A stretch of 64,000 nt of DNA from an uncultured Kiritimatiellota bacterium (lineage in GTDB: Bacteria; Verrucomicrobiota; Kiritimatiellia; RFP12; UBA1067): assembly GCA_934635385.1 (NCBI GenBank), contig CAKTZI010000004.1, positions 60,208 through 124,207 on the forward strand, in the 5' to 3' direction. Numbering within the stretch: the first letter of the stretch is position 1; each line of letters starts with the position of its first letter. The notes under the pieces are model-generated. The model was given only the letters and a program-made list of their open reading frames with translations. It searched no databases and was not told the origin of the DNA. Of this stretch, positions 24,986 through 34,743 are shown in pieces. The position numbers and the translations under genes were made by a program.

Positions 24986-26518
24986 TCACACCTCGATGTC
25001 CCAGCCGTTGCGGTAGACTTCGCGTTTGATCGAAATGCCCTTCGCGTTGTCGCCGGCGATCTCCATCTTCTTGGGATCCCAGTCGAAGCCCGTGTCGTAC
25101 TGGTAGGACATATTGCAGAGCCCGCAGAGGATCGCCGCGCGTCCGCCGACCTCGGACGGCGAGACCGTCGCCCCGCGCGTGTAGCAACTGTCGATGAAGT
25201 CCGCCACATGACCGGCCTTCGCCTTGAAGACCTGGACCTTCGCTGTCGCGAGGCCGAACTTCTCGTTCAGCGTCCTGACCGCGTTCTTCAGCGCGTCGTC
25301 CTTCTTGATCGTCGTGTCGGTGCCATAGTCCTTGCCGACGGACGCCGCGACAATCTTCTCCGGCCTAAACGAGGCGTCCTGCAGCGCCTTGCGGATCTCC
25401 TTCGTGGGCTTCACGAGCCCCGTGCCCTGCCAGACGGCGATCTTGCCGCGGTTGACCGCGACGATGCCGTCGTCGCAGTAGAAGACCGTGCCCCACACGC
25501 CGAACGGCCCGTGGTAGAGCTCGATGTCCGAGCCGTCCCTCTTCGACTTGAAGAGCATCCTCATGCCGAACTGGCGGCGTCCGCCATGGAAGAGGTTCGT
25601 CGAGTGCGGCTTGTCGGAGCGGATGATCCGATACGGGCCTGAATCGTCCATGTCCATGCCCCACTGGGCGATGTCGAGATGGTGCGCACCCCAGTCGCCG
25701 TTGTAGCCCGTGCCGAACTCGTCGTCGAAGCGCCAGAACATCGGGTAGAACTTGTTCACGCCGCGCGGCGCGAGGCGATCGGAGTAGGGACGCCACTTCG
25801 CCGGGCCGAGCCACATGTTCCAGTCGACGTCCTTGTTCTCCGCGCCCTCGGTCGCCGCGTTCTCCGGCTTGTCGAAGAAGCGCACCGGGTGGGACGGGCC
25901 GCCGAGCTTCTGACCGCCGCGCCCGTAGTTCGCGTCCACGTACTTCAGGTCGCCGATGTAGCCGTTGCGGACGATCATGCACGCCGCGCGGAACTCGGAG
26001 ACCTTCGCCCAGCTGCGCTGCATCGAGCCGGTCTGGAAGACGCGCCCGTACTTCTCCTGCGCGGCGATGACCTTCTTCGCCTCGTCGATCGAGAACGTCA
26101 GCGGCTTCTCGCAGTAGACGTCCTTGCCGTGCTTCATCGCCTCGACCGAGATGTAGGCGTGCCAGTGGTCGGGCGTCGCGATGCACACCGCGTCGATCGC
26201 CGGGTCGGCCAAGACGTCGCGGAAGTCGGCGTACGCCTTGCACGAGGCGTCCTTGTAGAAGGCGTCGATGCGCCTCTTCGCGTCGTCGCAGCGCACCTTG
26301 TCGCAGTCGCAGACGGCCGTGACGCGGATGTTCTTCTGGTTCAGGAACTGCGTCAGCAGGGCCGTGCGGCCCTGGATGCCGATGCCGATCAGGGCGACGG
26401 CGCGCTTCTCGCCCGGCTTGAGCGGACGCAGCCCCATCTTGTTCGTGGCGCAGCCCGCGAGCGTGGCGGCCGCCGCGCTGCCGAGGATGAAACCCCTGCG
26501 ATTGATGTCCATTGTCAT
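24986..26518 (-). CDS. Tat-exported Gfo/Idh/MocA oxidoreductase (lipoprotein), copy 1
   Basis: A 510-aa NAD(P)-dependent oxidoreductase. The signal NRRGFILGSAAAATLAGC has the RR motif and a lipobox Cys. The Rossmann fold follows (ALIGIGIQGRTALLTQF), then VCIATPDHWHAYISVEAMKHGKDVYCEKPL, whose EKP is the family cofactor motif. GAHHLDIAQWGMD provides the catalytic His region. Homologues act with cofactor carried through the Tat system, oxidising or rearranging sugars (for example glucose-fructose oxidoreductase or 3-keto chemistry). It is 17 nt upstream of the isomerase and is duplicated at 36173-37699. The substrate is unknown. Confidence 0.87.
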   Translation of the reverse strand: MTMDINRRGFILGSAAAATLAGCATNKMGLRPLKPGEKRAVALIGIGIQGRTALLTQFLNQKNIRVTAVCDCDKVRCDDAKRRIDAFYKDASCKAYADFRDVLADPAIDAVCIATPDHWHAYISVEAMKHGKDVYCEKPLTFSIDEAKKVIAAQEKYGRVFQTGSMQRSWAKVSEFRAACMIVRNGYIGDLKYVDANYGRGGQKLGGPSHPVRFFDKPENAATEGAENKDVDWNMWLGPAKWRPYSDRLAPRGVNKFYPMFWRFDDEFGTGYNGDWGAHHLDIAQWGMDMDDSGPYRIIRSDKPHSTNLFHGGRRQFGMRMLFKSKRDGSDIELYHGPFGVWGTVFYCDDGIVAVNRGKIAVWQGTGLVKPTKEIRKALQDASFRPEKIVAASVGKDYGTDTTIKKDDALKNAVRTLNEKFGLATAKVQVFKAKAGHVADFIDSCYTRGATVSPSEVGGRAAILCGLCNMSYQYDTGFDWDPKKMEIAGDNAKGISIKREVYRNGWDIEV

Positions 26519-26561
26519 TCCTTTCCTTTGTTATTGGATTTTGAGTTTCTTGTCTGTTCGG

Positions 26562-29186
26562 TCAGCGGATGATCACCGCAAAACCGACGCCCCTGATCAG
26601 CAGCTGGCCGTCACGGTAGGCCAGCTTGCGCTTGGACTTGACGACGCCGTTCACCCGCACCGTCCACGAGGCGAAGTTCTGCGCGTCCGTGACCTCCGTG
26701 ATCGTCAGCGGCACGACGAAGCCTTCACGGACAGACTTCGGGTCGTCGACCGTCAGATCCAGCGTACCGTCCGGCATCGGCGTGAGGCAGGTGATCGTGC
26801 CGCCAGTCTCGCCCGCCGTCCGGCAGTCCACCGCGAGATGTCCGACGACCATCTTGTCCGAGCGCAGTTCCAGCGTCGCGCCGGGCGCGACGGACACGGC
26901 GGCGTCCTTGTCGAACGCCTGCTCCTCGCCGGCGGCGGGATCGCCCCAGCCCGTCACGGCATAGGGCGCGCCGCCGTTGTATTCCGCGCTGGCCGCATTG
27001 GGCGTCGACTTGACGGAAACCTCGTCCAGTTCGTACCAGGTCTGGCCGTCAAAGCTTCCCTCGACCTTCCAGTCGGTCGGGTTGTTCCGATGGTACCAGG
27101 TCTCGCGCCAGGCGTCCAGACCCGTGGTGAACGTGTACCCGGCCACGCGCGCCGCGTCGTCCGGAAGGCGGAAGGCGAACACGATCGGCTTGTCCGAAGA
27201 AGGCTTCCCGCCTGAGACAAAGAACATCGTCTCGGCGTTGCCGTCAAAGGCATTGGCGATTCCTTCCCTGACATTTCCGCCGTTCGCGTCCAGCCAGACC
27301 TCGCCGGCGGACAGATCCTTGACCGCCGCGACGGACGCCGACTTGTCCACGAACGTCCCTTTGTTGACGCGCGTGCCGTCCGCCGCGTACAGCGAGAACT
27401 CGGCGATGGACGTGAGATCCCACCCCGACACGCGATTCCCCGCAATCGTCACGCGGAAGAACTTGCCGCCGAACGTGGCCGGCCCGCGCGACAGCGTGCC
27501 GCCGAGGACGGCGACCGAATGGCCGGTCTTCGCGCCCGCATCCGTCAGGATCGTGCCGCCGCGGTTCTCGATGCTCCCGCTTGCCGGGACCGCCGCCGCA
27601 GAGCCGCGCAGATCGAGTGTGCCGTCCTTTTCGACGACGACATGCCCCAGCTTGGCGCCTGTGGCGAGGCCGGATCCGACGGAGAACGTCCCGACCCAGC
27701 TCCTGCGCGCCGCGTAAGGCCCCATGTTTTCGCGCTTGTCCAGTTCGACCCAGTTCTCGCCGTCTTTGCTCGCCAGGAGCCGCCACGCGGACGGGTCGCG
27801 GCAGCTCTGGCTGCTGTCGTCGGGTCCGGCGTCGTTTGCCGTGGCCCACGAGTAGCCTGTGATCCGGACCGGCTCGTTGTAGCTCACCTGAACCCACACC
27901 TTGTCGCCCTTCTTGGCGATCTGGTCGGACGCGGCCCGCTGATCCACCCATTTGGAGCCCAGGTTCCCGTCGAACGCCTTGTCCGGAGATTCGGAAGTCA
28001 AGCAGTCCAGCCGCGTGCCGCTGATGACAGAAGGAAGAATCACCGTGCTTTCGTCATAGGACGCGGTTCCGCCGGCGACCGCCGTCTCGCCGTCGAGCAG
28101 CTTGAACTCGGAAATCTGAACGCCCCACGCCTTCGGATTGTACACGGCGTCGATCTTGAACCGGTAGTGCTTGTAGCCCTGCGACGCGAACTGCAGCGTA
28201 CCCGCCTCGACCGTGACATCGACCGGCGCCTCGGACTGCGTGAACGTCAGCACGCCCGCGCCGCGCTTCACCAGCTTCGTCGACGGGGACGTCTTCGCCA
28301 GCACGGCGTCGAGAACAAGCGCGTGCCCGTCCGCCACGTCAACGACCGTCTCGCCGGGCGCCAGCTGGACATTGCCGCCGGTGACGCGCGAAATCTTCGC
28401 CTCGCCGTCGCCTTCGACTTTCAGTTCCGGCACCTCGAAATAGCTGGGATTTTCGGCATTGAAGGCAAGCACGGCGCCGGAACGCAGGGCGACCGCAGAC
28501 GCGCAGTTGCCGCCCAAGACAGGGGATTGGATATTATTGCCGAAATCCGTCTTCACCTTGGGCCCTTCCAAAACGAGTTTAGGCTTCCCGAAACCGTAGT
28601 CGGTATTGGAATCCAACGCCAACGTGACCGAATCTCCCACAATCATCGTGACATCAGGCGTCAACCCTCCCGCCGCGGCGCCGCGCAGCTGCACCCTCCC
28701 GCCGATCGTCCATGTCACGTCCGGCGCGGCGGTCAGCGGGCAGTTATTGTTTGCTCCGATCTGAAACATCCCGGTGAAAGCCAGTTTCCACGACTGATCC
28801 GCCGCAAGGTGAAGCCCGCCCGCATTCTTGATGTAGCAGTTCTTCCACGAGCCGGATACCTCAGCCGACAGGCCGCCCGCGCCCAGCGTCAGCTTGCCCG
28901 CGCCCGTCAGGTTCAGATTGCCCGGAAGGGACGTGACCTCAAGACCGTACGCATTCACGTCCTCAGGAATTTCCAGCGACTTGCCGGGCAAGACCGCAAT
29001 CGCGCCGTCTTGCCAGCTGCCCTTTGCGCCGGTCACGGCGTTCGACCAGACGTTTTCCGCCGCCCAGCTGCCGCCGTCCGCACCGACGTAGGTCAGCCGG
29101 ATCGGGTCGTCGGCGCGTCCCCAAGACGCGGCGGCGAGCGCCGCGCCGAGAACCGTCAGTTTTACTTTGCAGAACAGGGTCTTCAT
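26562..29186 (-). CDS. Surface protein: autotransporter-type beta repeats plus two F5/8-type sugar-binding modules
   Basis: An 874-aa predicted exported protein. Signal peptide: MKTLFCKVKLTVLGAALAAASWG. Residues about 30-350 are Gly/Val/Leu-rich beta-helix-like repeats (GNLNLTGAGKLTLGAGGLS, KLVKRGAGVLTFTQ, the last being the autotransporter-associated beta-strand repeat). Two discoidin-like regions follow (WGVQISEFKLLDGE...DKAFDGNLGSKW and SIAEFSLYAADG...NAFDGNAETMFF, each with a DWKVEGSFDGQTW-type strand). It ends in a tail, WTVRVNG...GVGFAVIIR, shared with the other two large proteins here. It is probably displayed outside the cell to bind glycans. No catalytic domain is visible. Confidence 0.75.
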   Translation of the reverse strand: MKTLFCKVKLTVLGAALAAASWGRADDPIRLTYVGADGGSWAAENVWSNAVTGAKGSWQDGAIAVLPGKSLEIPEDVNAYGLEVTSLPGNLNLTGAGKLTLGAGGLSAEVSGSWKNCYIKNAGGLHLAADQSWKLAFTGMFQIGANNNCPLTAAPDVTWTIGGRVQLRGAAAGGLTPDVTMIVGDSVTLALDSNTDYGFGKPKLVLEGPKVKTDFGNNIQSPVLGGNCASAVALRSGAVLAFNAENPSYFEVPELKVEGDGEAKISRVTGGNVQLAPGETVVDVADGHALVLDAVLAKTSPSTKLVKRGAGVLTFTQSEAPVDVTVEAGTLQFASQGYKHYRFKIDAVYNPKAWGVQISEFKLLDGETAVAGGTASYDESTVILPSVISGTRLDCLTSESPDKAFDGNLGSKWVDQRAASDQIAKKGDKVWVQVSYNEPVRITGYSWATANDAGPDDSSQSCRDPSAWRLLASKDGENWVELDKRENMGPYAARRSWVGTFSVGSGLATGAKLGHVVVEKDGTLDLRGSAAAVPASGSIENRGGTILTDAGAKTGHSVAVLGGTLSRGPATFGGKFFRVTIAGNRVSGWDLTSIAEFSLYAADGTRVNKGTFVDKSASVAAVKDLSAGEVWLDANGGNVREGIANAFDGNAETMFFVSGGKPSSDKPIVFAFRLPDDAARVAGYTFTTGLDAWRETWYHRNNPTDWKVEGSFDGQTWYELDEVSVKSTPNAASAEYNGGAPYAVTGWGDPAAGEEQAFDKDAAVSVAPGATLELRSDKMVVGHLAVDCRTAGETGGTITCLTPMPDGTLDLTVDDPKSVREGFVVPLTITEVTDAQNFASWTVRVNGVVKSKRKLAYRDGQLLIRGVGFAVIIR

Positions 29187-29244
29187 TTTTATGTTCCTTT
29201 CTTTCACTTTCCAAACTGTTTCAATGACTTGCAGGGCCACCCCG

Positions 29245-31563
29245 TCATTTCACGAGGTAGCCGCCGGCGGCGAGCTCGCCGCCCTCCGGGAGGGCGAAGG
29301 GCCTCTCGCCGAAGTTGACCGTCACGACCGTGCCGTCCGCGAACGACGTGCGCTGCACGAGGCGGTCGGCGGAGAGGATGCGGTGGTCGAGCATCTCGCT
29401 GTAGCCGGTCTTCCGCGCGACGGGCGAGGTGACGCGGTAGCTGCGCACGAAGCGGTCCCTCTTCTCCTCCCACTGCTTCCTGTCGAAGAAGTACATGCCC
29501 ATCGTGCCGTAGAGGACGTTGAAGAGGTCGCGCCTGTCCCAGAGCGCCGGCAGCTTGTTGTTGTAGTCGCCCCAGTACCAGTGCGCGCAGAGGCTGTCGT
29601 GGTAGACGAGCTCCCAGAGCGGCAGGCGGTAGGCCGCCCCCACCTGGAACTTCGCGACGCGCGGCGGCACGTCCGTCCAGATCTTCCCGGTGTCGTTCCC
29701 CGCGTCCGGCACGCGGTAGTCGACGAGCGAGAGCATGCCCTCGAAGTAGTCGCAGTACGGCACGGCGGCGTCGTGCCCCGTCTCGCTGCCGACGACGAGC
29801 CCGAAGTCGTCGCCGAGAAGGCGCAGGAGGTCCATGCGGTAGGCCCGGCTGTCGCTGCGCGTCATCGGGTGGGCGGGGTTCCAGCAGACGTCCCACGCGG
29901 CGGCGGTCGACACGTCGATGAAGCGCGCGGTGTAGGGGTGCGTCTTCAGCTCCTCGCCCACGTGCCGGCGGCAGAACTTCGCCGAGACCGCGTCGCACAT
30001 GCAGGCGCAGAAGGTCACCGTGCCGTCCTTCGCCTTGACGGCCCACGCCTTGCGCCAGTCGTCCGGGTCGACGCTGTTCCACGCCACGCCGTCCGGCCAG
30101 GCCTCCATGTTCTTCCCCTCCTTCTTGCCGAGCTTCCGGAGCTGCTCGGGATGGTAGATGTCGCGGTAGACGTCGTAGCGGCCCACGAGCACGCCCTCCA
30201 TCCGCGCGAGCGCCGCCACCTGTTCGGCGTTCCCGGCGGCGCTCCAGAGGAAGCGGTCGATGCCCGCCTCCTTGAACTTCTTCGCCATGCCGACCTTGTC
30301 GCCGTCCCAGCACCAGATGTTGGCCGCGCCGAGGAGGCGGTCGACGGACGGACGGTCCTTGACCTTCTCCGCGAAGGTCCTGAGCGTCCCCCTCTCCTTC
30401 GCGTAGGCGCGGTAGCGCTTGCACATCGCGACGTAGCCGCCCCTGTCGAAGAACACGCAGCGCAGGCGGCGCGCGTAGCCGAAGCGGCCCTTCTGCGCCT
30501 CCCAGCTCACGCCGGCGGCGAAGGGCTCGTCCCCGGCCGGGCGGCGGAACGCGACCGCCGCGTCGTCCGGCGTCTCGACGATCCCCATGAAGCCCGCGCC
30601 CGTCGCGTCGTCCTGCACGCCGAAGAAGGCCATGCACACGCCGTGCCCGCCGTAGGCGACGAGGCGTGCGGGGATGCCGTCCGGCTCGGTGACGGGATAC
30701 GAGATGCCCTCGTTCATGGGGACGATCAGGCGGTCGCCCGGCCTCGTCGCGAACGGCTGCGGCCAGTCGAGCGCGTCGGGCATCTCGCCCTCGCCCGTCA
30801 CCGTCACGAGGACCTCGGGCCGCCCCGGCGACGGCGCGACGACGAGGCCCCACGTGCGCAGCGACGCGAGGTCGACGGCCGTCGCGCAGATCGCCCGCCC
30901 CGACCGCGAGAGGCCGGTCACGACGAACTGCCGCTCCGGCGACGGCGAGGGCGCCCAGACGCGGCCCGTCCGCTTGTCCGTGACGGACAGCGCGGCGTCC
31001 CGCCCCGACACGACGACCCTGAGGTGCTCCGTCTCTTCCGCAAGGTCAGCCGGCTGCGCGACGTCCTTCGGCAGGCGGTTTCCCAGGAACTCCACCCTGT
31101 AGTCCCTCACGGCGACGCCTGCGGGGCCGTGCCCCGTCACGCGCGGCTCGATGCGGGCCCCGCCCGGCGGGATCACGCATTCGGTCGAGACGGGGTCGCC
31201 CGCCTTCGCCGAACGGGCGCCCAGCGCCCACTTCATCGCGTTCCCCTGCGCGTCCCGCAGGATCGCGCTGAGCGAATAGCGCCCGGGCGCGGGCACGTCG
31301 GCCAGGGCCCTCGACGCGCAGCTGAAGCGGAACGCGTCGCCCGGCTTCACGTCGATCGGCGCCGTGCAGCCGATGGACCAGTCCTGGGTCCCGGTGTGGC
31401 GCAGCTCCATCGCGCCGTCCGCCCCCGTCGTCAGCGTCACGGCGTTCGCCGTGCGCGACCAGGCGCGCGGCGACGAGGCCGTCCACGTCTGCGCCCCGGC
31501 CAGCAGGGCCGTCAGGCACGCCATCGAGGCGACCGCCCATTCCTTGCAGCATCGAATCTTCAT
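29245..31563 (-). CDS. Predicted secreted glycoside hydrolase (DUF5696-like; GH101/GH129-type layout suspected)
   Basis: A 772-aa exported protein with signal peptide MKIRCCKEWAVASMACLTALLAGAQ. An N-terminal carbohydrate-binding-like beta-sandwich (residues about 25-150) and a supersandwich domain precede a TIM-barrel from about residue 380. In the barrel, TARFIDVSTAAAWDVCW and LVVGSETGHDAAVPYCDYF offer a candidate Asp nucleophile and Glu acid/base. YHDSLCAHWYWGDYNNKLP and the short C-terminal sheet complete it. I associate this pattern with DUF5696 proteins, distant relatives of endo-alpha-N-acetylgalactosaminidases. The family placement is from memory and uncertain. It lies between the GH36-like gene and the surface protein, all in one direction. 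Confidence 0.55.
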   Translation of the reverse strand: MKIRCCKEWAVASMACLTALLAGAQTWTASSPRAWSRTANAVTLTTGADGAMELRHTGTQDWSIGCTAPIDVKPGDAFRFSCASRALADVPAPGRYSLSAILRDAQGNAMKWALGARSAKAGDPVSTECVIPPGGARIEPRVTGHGPAGVAVRDYRVEFLGNRLPKDVAQPADLAEETEHLRVVVSGRDAALSVTDKRTGRVWAPSPSPERQFVVTGLSRSGRAICATAVDLASLRTWGLVVAPSPGRPEVLVTVTGEGEMPDALDWPQPFATRPGDRLIVPMNEGISYPVTEPDGIPARLVAYGGHGVCMAFFGVQDDATGAGFMGIVETPDDAAVAFRRPAGDEPFAAGVSWEAQKGRFGYARRLRCVFFDRGGYVAMCKRYRAYAKERGTLRTFAEKVKDRPSVDRLLGAANIWCWDGDKVGMAKKFKEAGIDRFLWSAAGNAEQVAALARMEGVLVGRYDVYRDIYHPEQLRKLGKKEGKNMEAWPDGVAWNSVDPDDWRKAWAVKAKDGTVTFCACMCDAVSAKFCRRHVGEELKTHPYTARFIDVSTAAAWDVCWNPAHPMTRSDSRAYRMDLLRLLGDDFGLVVGSETGHDAAVPYCDYFEGMLSLVDYRVPDAGNDTGKIWTDVPPRVAKFQVGAAYRLPLWELVYHDSLCAHWYWGDYNNKLPALWDRRDLFNVLYGTMGMYFFDRKQWEEKRDRFVRSYRVTSPVARKTGYSEMLDHRILSADRLVQRTSFADGTVVTVNFGERPFALPEGGELAAGGYLVK

Positions 31564-31594
31564 TCGTCTTTTCCTTTCGTTGTGTTTGCGGGGA

Positions 31595-33223
31595 TTACTC
31601 CCAGTCGTAGGTCGTTTCACGCCCGCCGTCCATGAGCCACCGCTGCGGACGCGGCGTCTCCATCCAGTCCAAGGGCACTGCGGTGGACATCGGACGCGAG
31701 GCCGTCTTCCACGCCGCGCCGAGCGCCTGCGCGACTTCGGGGTCGGCCGCGAGCGAACGCTTCCAGCTCGTGAAGAGCGCCGTGCCGCTGCGGGCGACGA
31801 GATCGAGCCACTGCCGGTTCAGCCGCCACGGCACGTCCCCCTCGTTCACGAGCCCCACGCAGTCGCCGTCGTTCAGGTAGAAGACGCCGTTGTGGATCGC
31901 GCGCATGCCGAGCGTGTTCGGCCCCATCTTGCGCGTGCGCGACCAGTCGTACCCGCTCGTGTCGTCGCCCGTGCGCTGAAGCTCGAAGAGCCCCGCCGCG
32001 AAGTGGTCGAGCGCGTTGCACCCGATGATGTACAGGCGGTCGCCCGCCGCCGCGCGCATCGCCCGGTAGAGGCCGAGCGCGACCTCCGCCGTCGTCCGCG
32101 AGCGGTCGCGCCACTTGGGCAGCGGCTTCTTCACGGGCGACGCCTCCAGCTCGTAGCCCCACGTCACGTTCCAGTCGTAGGTGATGAAGTCGATCTTGAC
32201 GAGCTCCATGCCCCAGTCCGCGAAGCGCGCCATCTCCTCACGGATGCGCCGCTCCCACTTCGGGTCGGTCGGGTCGACGGGCAGCGCCTTGATGCCCTCG
32301 TCCGGCTCGAACGGACGGTACCAGAGGACGGGGCGCGCCCGCAGCGCCTTCACGCGGCGCGCGAATTCCGGCATCTCCATCCCCCAGCGCGCGTTGACCG
32401 CGCCCCACTGGCCGCCCGGCCGCGACGGGTCGCCGCCGTGCTTCAGGGCGTTCTGCCAGCCGTCGTCCACGACGGCGAAGGGACGGTTCGCCACGGGTTC
32501 GCCCGGCTGCGCGTCCATCGCGTCCACGAGGAACTTCGCGTCGGCGAGGAAGTTCGTCGCCGTGTTCTTTCCGTAGGCGCAGTACCAGTCGTTGTAGCCG
32601 TAGACAGGCGCGGCGGGCAGGCGCGGCACGGGACACATCAGGCGGCAGAACGCGCGCCCCGCCGCGAACGCCGACTCGCCGGGCGCGCCTTTTCGCGAGA
32701 CGAGCGTGCAGAGCGCGAGCGCGCGGCCGCCGAGCTCGACGGGATCCGATCCCGCGCGGACGTCGAGGCTGAGCTCGAGGCCGTCCGGGCGCGCCCGCCA
32801 GCAGGCGAAGGCGTTCGGCTGGACCTTCACGCCGTAGCCGTCGGTGCGCGCGCCGTCCGTCGCGAGGAGGTACCACGCCATCGTCCCGCCGCGCGGCGCG
32901 TCCGCCGCGTCGGCCCGCCGCCAGGCGCTGTCGCCGTAGGTGCGCTCCCACATGCCGCCGAGGACCCGCGTTGCCGCGCCGAGGCCGCCGCGCCAGGCGA
33001 GCGTGACGGTCGACGCCGTGCCGCCGTGCAGGGTGATCGTGCCGTCGGGCGCCAGCGTGACGCGCCCGCCGGCGGGCTGTCCGTCGACCCGGATCTCCGC
33101 CGGCTCGGACAGGGGGATGAAGTCCATCGCGGCGGCGGTGCAGCAAAGCATCGCCAGCGCCGCGCAGAAGCCCTTTACAGCGTTAGCTACAATGAGGGGG
33201 GGGGGTACAGGAACCGTGCGCAA
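31595..33223 (-). CDS. Clan GH-D (GH36/GH27-like) alpha-galactosidase-type hydrolase; start region holds a poly-C tract
   Basis: A protein of up to 542 aa. VYGYNDWYCAYGKN and FAVVDDGWQ open the barrel. LVKIDFITYDW carries the clan nucleophile Asp (about residue 344), and RTGDDTSGYDW the acid/base Asp (about 420). The likely activity is removal of alpha-galactose or alpha-N-acetylgalactosamine. The ATG at 33223 gives the N-terminus MRTVPVPPPLIVANAVKG, in which a C10 tract encodes the prolines before a hydrophobic segment (FCAALAMLCCTAAA). A promoter-linked ATG at 33296 opens another frame that would join this gene if the tract were 9 or 12 nt. The true start is therefore uncertain and may be switched. 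Confidence 0.8.
   Translation of the reverse strand: MRTVPVPPPLIVANAVKGFCAALAMLCCTAAAMDFIPLSEPAEIRVDGQPAGGRVTLAPDGTITLHGGTASTVTLAWRGGLGAATRVLGGMWERTYGDSAWRRADAADAPRGGTMAWYLLATDGARTDGYGVKVQPNAFACWRARPDGLELSLDVRAGSDPVELGGRALALCTLVSRKGAPGESAFAAGRAFCRLMCPVPRLPAAPVYGYNDWYCAYGKNTATNFLADAKFLVDAMDAQPGEPVANRPFAVVDDGWQNALKHGGDPSRPGGQWGAVNARWGMEMPEFARRVKALRARPVLWYRPFEPDEGIKALPVDPTDPKWERRIREEMARFADWGMELVKIDFITYDWNVTWGYELEASPVKKPLPKWRDRSRTTAEVALGLYRAMRAAAGDRLYIIGCNALDHFAAGLFELQRTGDDTSGYDWSRTRKMGPNTLGMRAIHNGVFYLNDGDCVGLVNEGDVPWRLNRQWLDLVARSGTALFTSWKRSLAADPEVAQALGAAWKTASRPMSTAVPLDWMETPRPQRWLMDGGRETTYDWE
33196..33205. repeat. Poly(G:C) tract, 10 nt
   Basis: Ten G on the plus strand (C on the gene strand) within the first codons of the GH36-like gene. 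A frame opened by the ATG at 33296 (-10 TATCAT at 33307-33312, 10 nt upstream) crosses the tract and stops at 33183. With 9 or 12 C it would read into the hydrolase. Confidence 0.75.
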
Positions 33224-33504
33224 ACGCGCCTACGCGGCTCCTGTCGCGCCCTACGAGGGCCTTAAGCCTCTCCGTCTCGATTGCCGTCTTTTCCATAGTT
33301 GGCGACATGATACCAAATTTCGCGACGCGGCGCAACGCCCCCGCCCACAGCCCACACGCCCCCGCCCACATCGCGCAGGGCAAGGCGAAGTCCGCCCCTG
33401 CAACCCCGCCCCTCAAACCCCACCAATAGGGTCTTGTCTAATCGGAATATGATACACTACGCACCTGTTCTCCCAGCATAGTGCCGGAAAAGGACAACTC
33501 TCAT

Positions 33505-33540
33505 GGGGACAGACCCCGCCAAACAGGGGGGGCTGTCCCC
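33505..33540. repeat. Pair of GGGGACAGRCCCC palindromes in inverted orientation
   Basis: GGGGACAGACCCC at 33505-33517 and GGGGGCTGTCCCC at 33528-33540 face each other just beyond the hipA stop. They are REP-like elements of the same family as at 50045-50382 and 51378. The rest of the 33224-33549 gap holds no gene; it includes the short promoter-linked frame described at 33296. Confidence 0.75.
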
Positions 33541-33549
33541 AATTCATCT

Positions 33550-34743
33550 TCACACCCACGCCGCACGAATCTCAGCAAGGACACGGCGCGCCGTGCCGAT
33601 GCCGAAGCGGTCGGCGACGGCGAGCAGATCCCCATCCGCGATGTCTCGACGCCGATCGTTCACCGAAAGCTGATGCGTCCCTACGTGCGCGCGCCAAGGA
33701 TCGTCACTTGGGAAATCGGAGCCCGTCAGGTCGTATGCCGGCGCAAGTTCCCATGTGCCCCCCTGCCGAAGCCGAAAGGCGAAGTTCTTGGGATGATCGT
33801 CACATTCGCCCGCAATGACGTTGAAAGCCATTCGCCGAAAGAGCTGCTCGCGTGCCTCATAATCCAAGCCAAGCCCATCCGCCGTCAGGAAAAGCTGCTC
33901 GTACCGCCGATGCTCCGGCGGCGTCTCCATCGGCAGGTGCGCCAGCGCCGAAAGCGTCGCCAGGTGAAACCGTTCCGAACCCGCACGGTCGAACCGCCTC
34001 GTCATGAAATGCCGCAGCCCGTCAATCTCAAGCAGACACGATTCGCTCATGTCAATTCCAGCGGCACGGGCCTTTCGGTACAGGGCATATTCCGCCTCGC
34101 CGCGCCACGGATACTCCCTCGGCGTAAACTTGACAATCCAATGCTCGAACCCATCGGGCAAGTCACGGTCGCCCAGAAGAAACGAATTCGTCTCCCGGTT
34201 CCATCCGACAACGGCCTTGGACTGCGCGCCGCCAGCCGACGATCCCAGTCGAATGATTTCCCGCAGGGCGTCCTCGCCCGTCGCCGAAGCCAGTTCGCCA
34301 TTCAGCACCCGCCGCGCGGACTCGACCAGATTGCGCATGTCAATCGCCGTCGGACGTCCGCCAGGGCCGCGATCCGGCTCGTAAGTGAGCGCCCCCATCG
34401 TCCGCCGACCGAGGTAGGCCAAGCGATCCAGCGGCGTGATCTCGCTCCGAGCGAGCCCATGTCCCTGCAGCCAATGATCCACAAGACCCGTTCCGAACGT
34501 ATCCGGCAGCGAATCGGCGAAGATTGGCGGCAACCCGTCATAAGCCGAACGCGGCAGGTCTGCGAAGACGTAGGGCTCGGCCCTGAGTGGCATCATCAGA
34601 GGCGCGATTTCGATGCCCGATGTGAGAAATCCTTTCTCGTAGCGGAAGGCGAATGCGCCTCGCTGCGGCGCCGCCACCAGCGTCCCCACGCGACGCCCCC
34701 ACAGTGAGACGTTGATGCGCGACACGTGCCGAAACGCCATCAT
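33550..34743 (-). CDS. hipA: HipA-type serine/threonine kinase toxin
   Basis: A 397-aa protein with the HipA fold. The N-terminal subdomain is INVSLWGRRVGTLVAA...FRYEKGFL. IRLGSSAGGAQSKAVVGW gives the conserved GGAQPK-like nucleotide loop, with S in place of P. CDDHPKNFAFRL carries the catalytic Asp-His-x-x-Asn, and LAPAYDLT the Mg-binding Asp. In E. coli, HipA phosphorylates glutamyl-tRNA synthetase and induces dormancy. The start overlaps the hipB stop in ATGA. The module is inserted between genes of the glycan island, and its 3' end abuts REP-like palindromes, which suggests horizontal gain. Confidence 0.88.
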   Translation of the reverse strand: MMAFRHVSRINVSLWGRRVGTLVAAPQRGAFAFRYEKGFLTSGIEIAPLMMPLRAEPYVFADLPRSAYDGLPPIFADSLPDTFGTGLVDHWLQGHGLARSEITPLDRLAYLGRRTMGALTYEPDRGPGGRPTAIDMRNLVESARRVLNGELASATGEDALREIIRLGSSAGGAQSKAVVGWNRETNSFLLGDRDLPDGFEHWIVKFTPREYPWRGEAEYALYRKARAAGIDMSESCLLEIDGLRHFMTRRFDRAGSERFHLATLSALAHLPMETPPEHRRYEQLFLTADGLGLDYEAREQLFRRMAFNVIAGECDDHPKNFAFRLRQGGTWELAPAYDLTGSDFPSDDPWRAHVGTHQLSVNDRRRDIADGDLLAVADRFGIGTARRVLAEIRAAWV

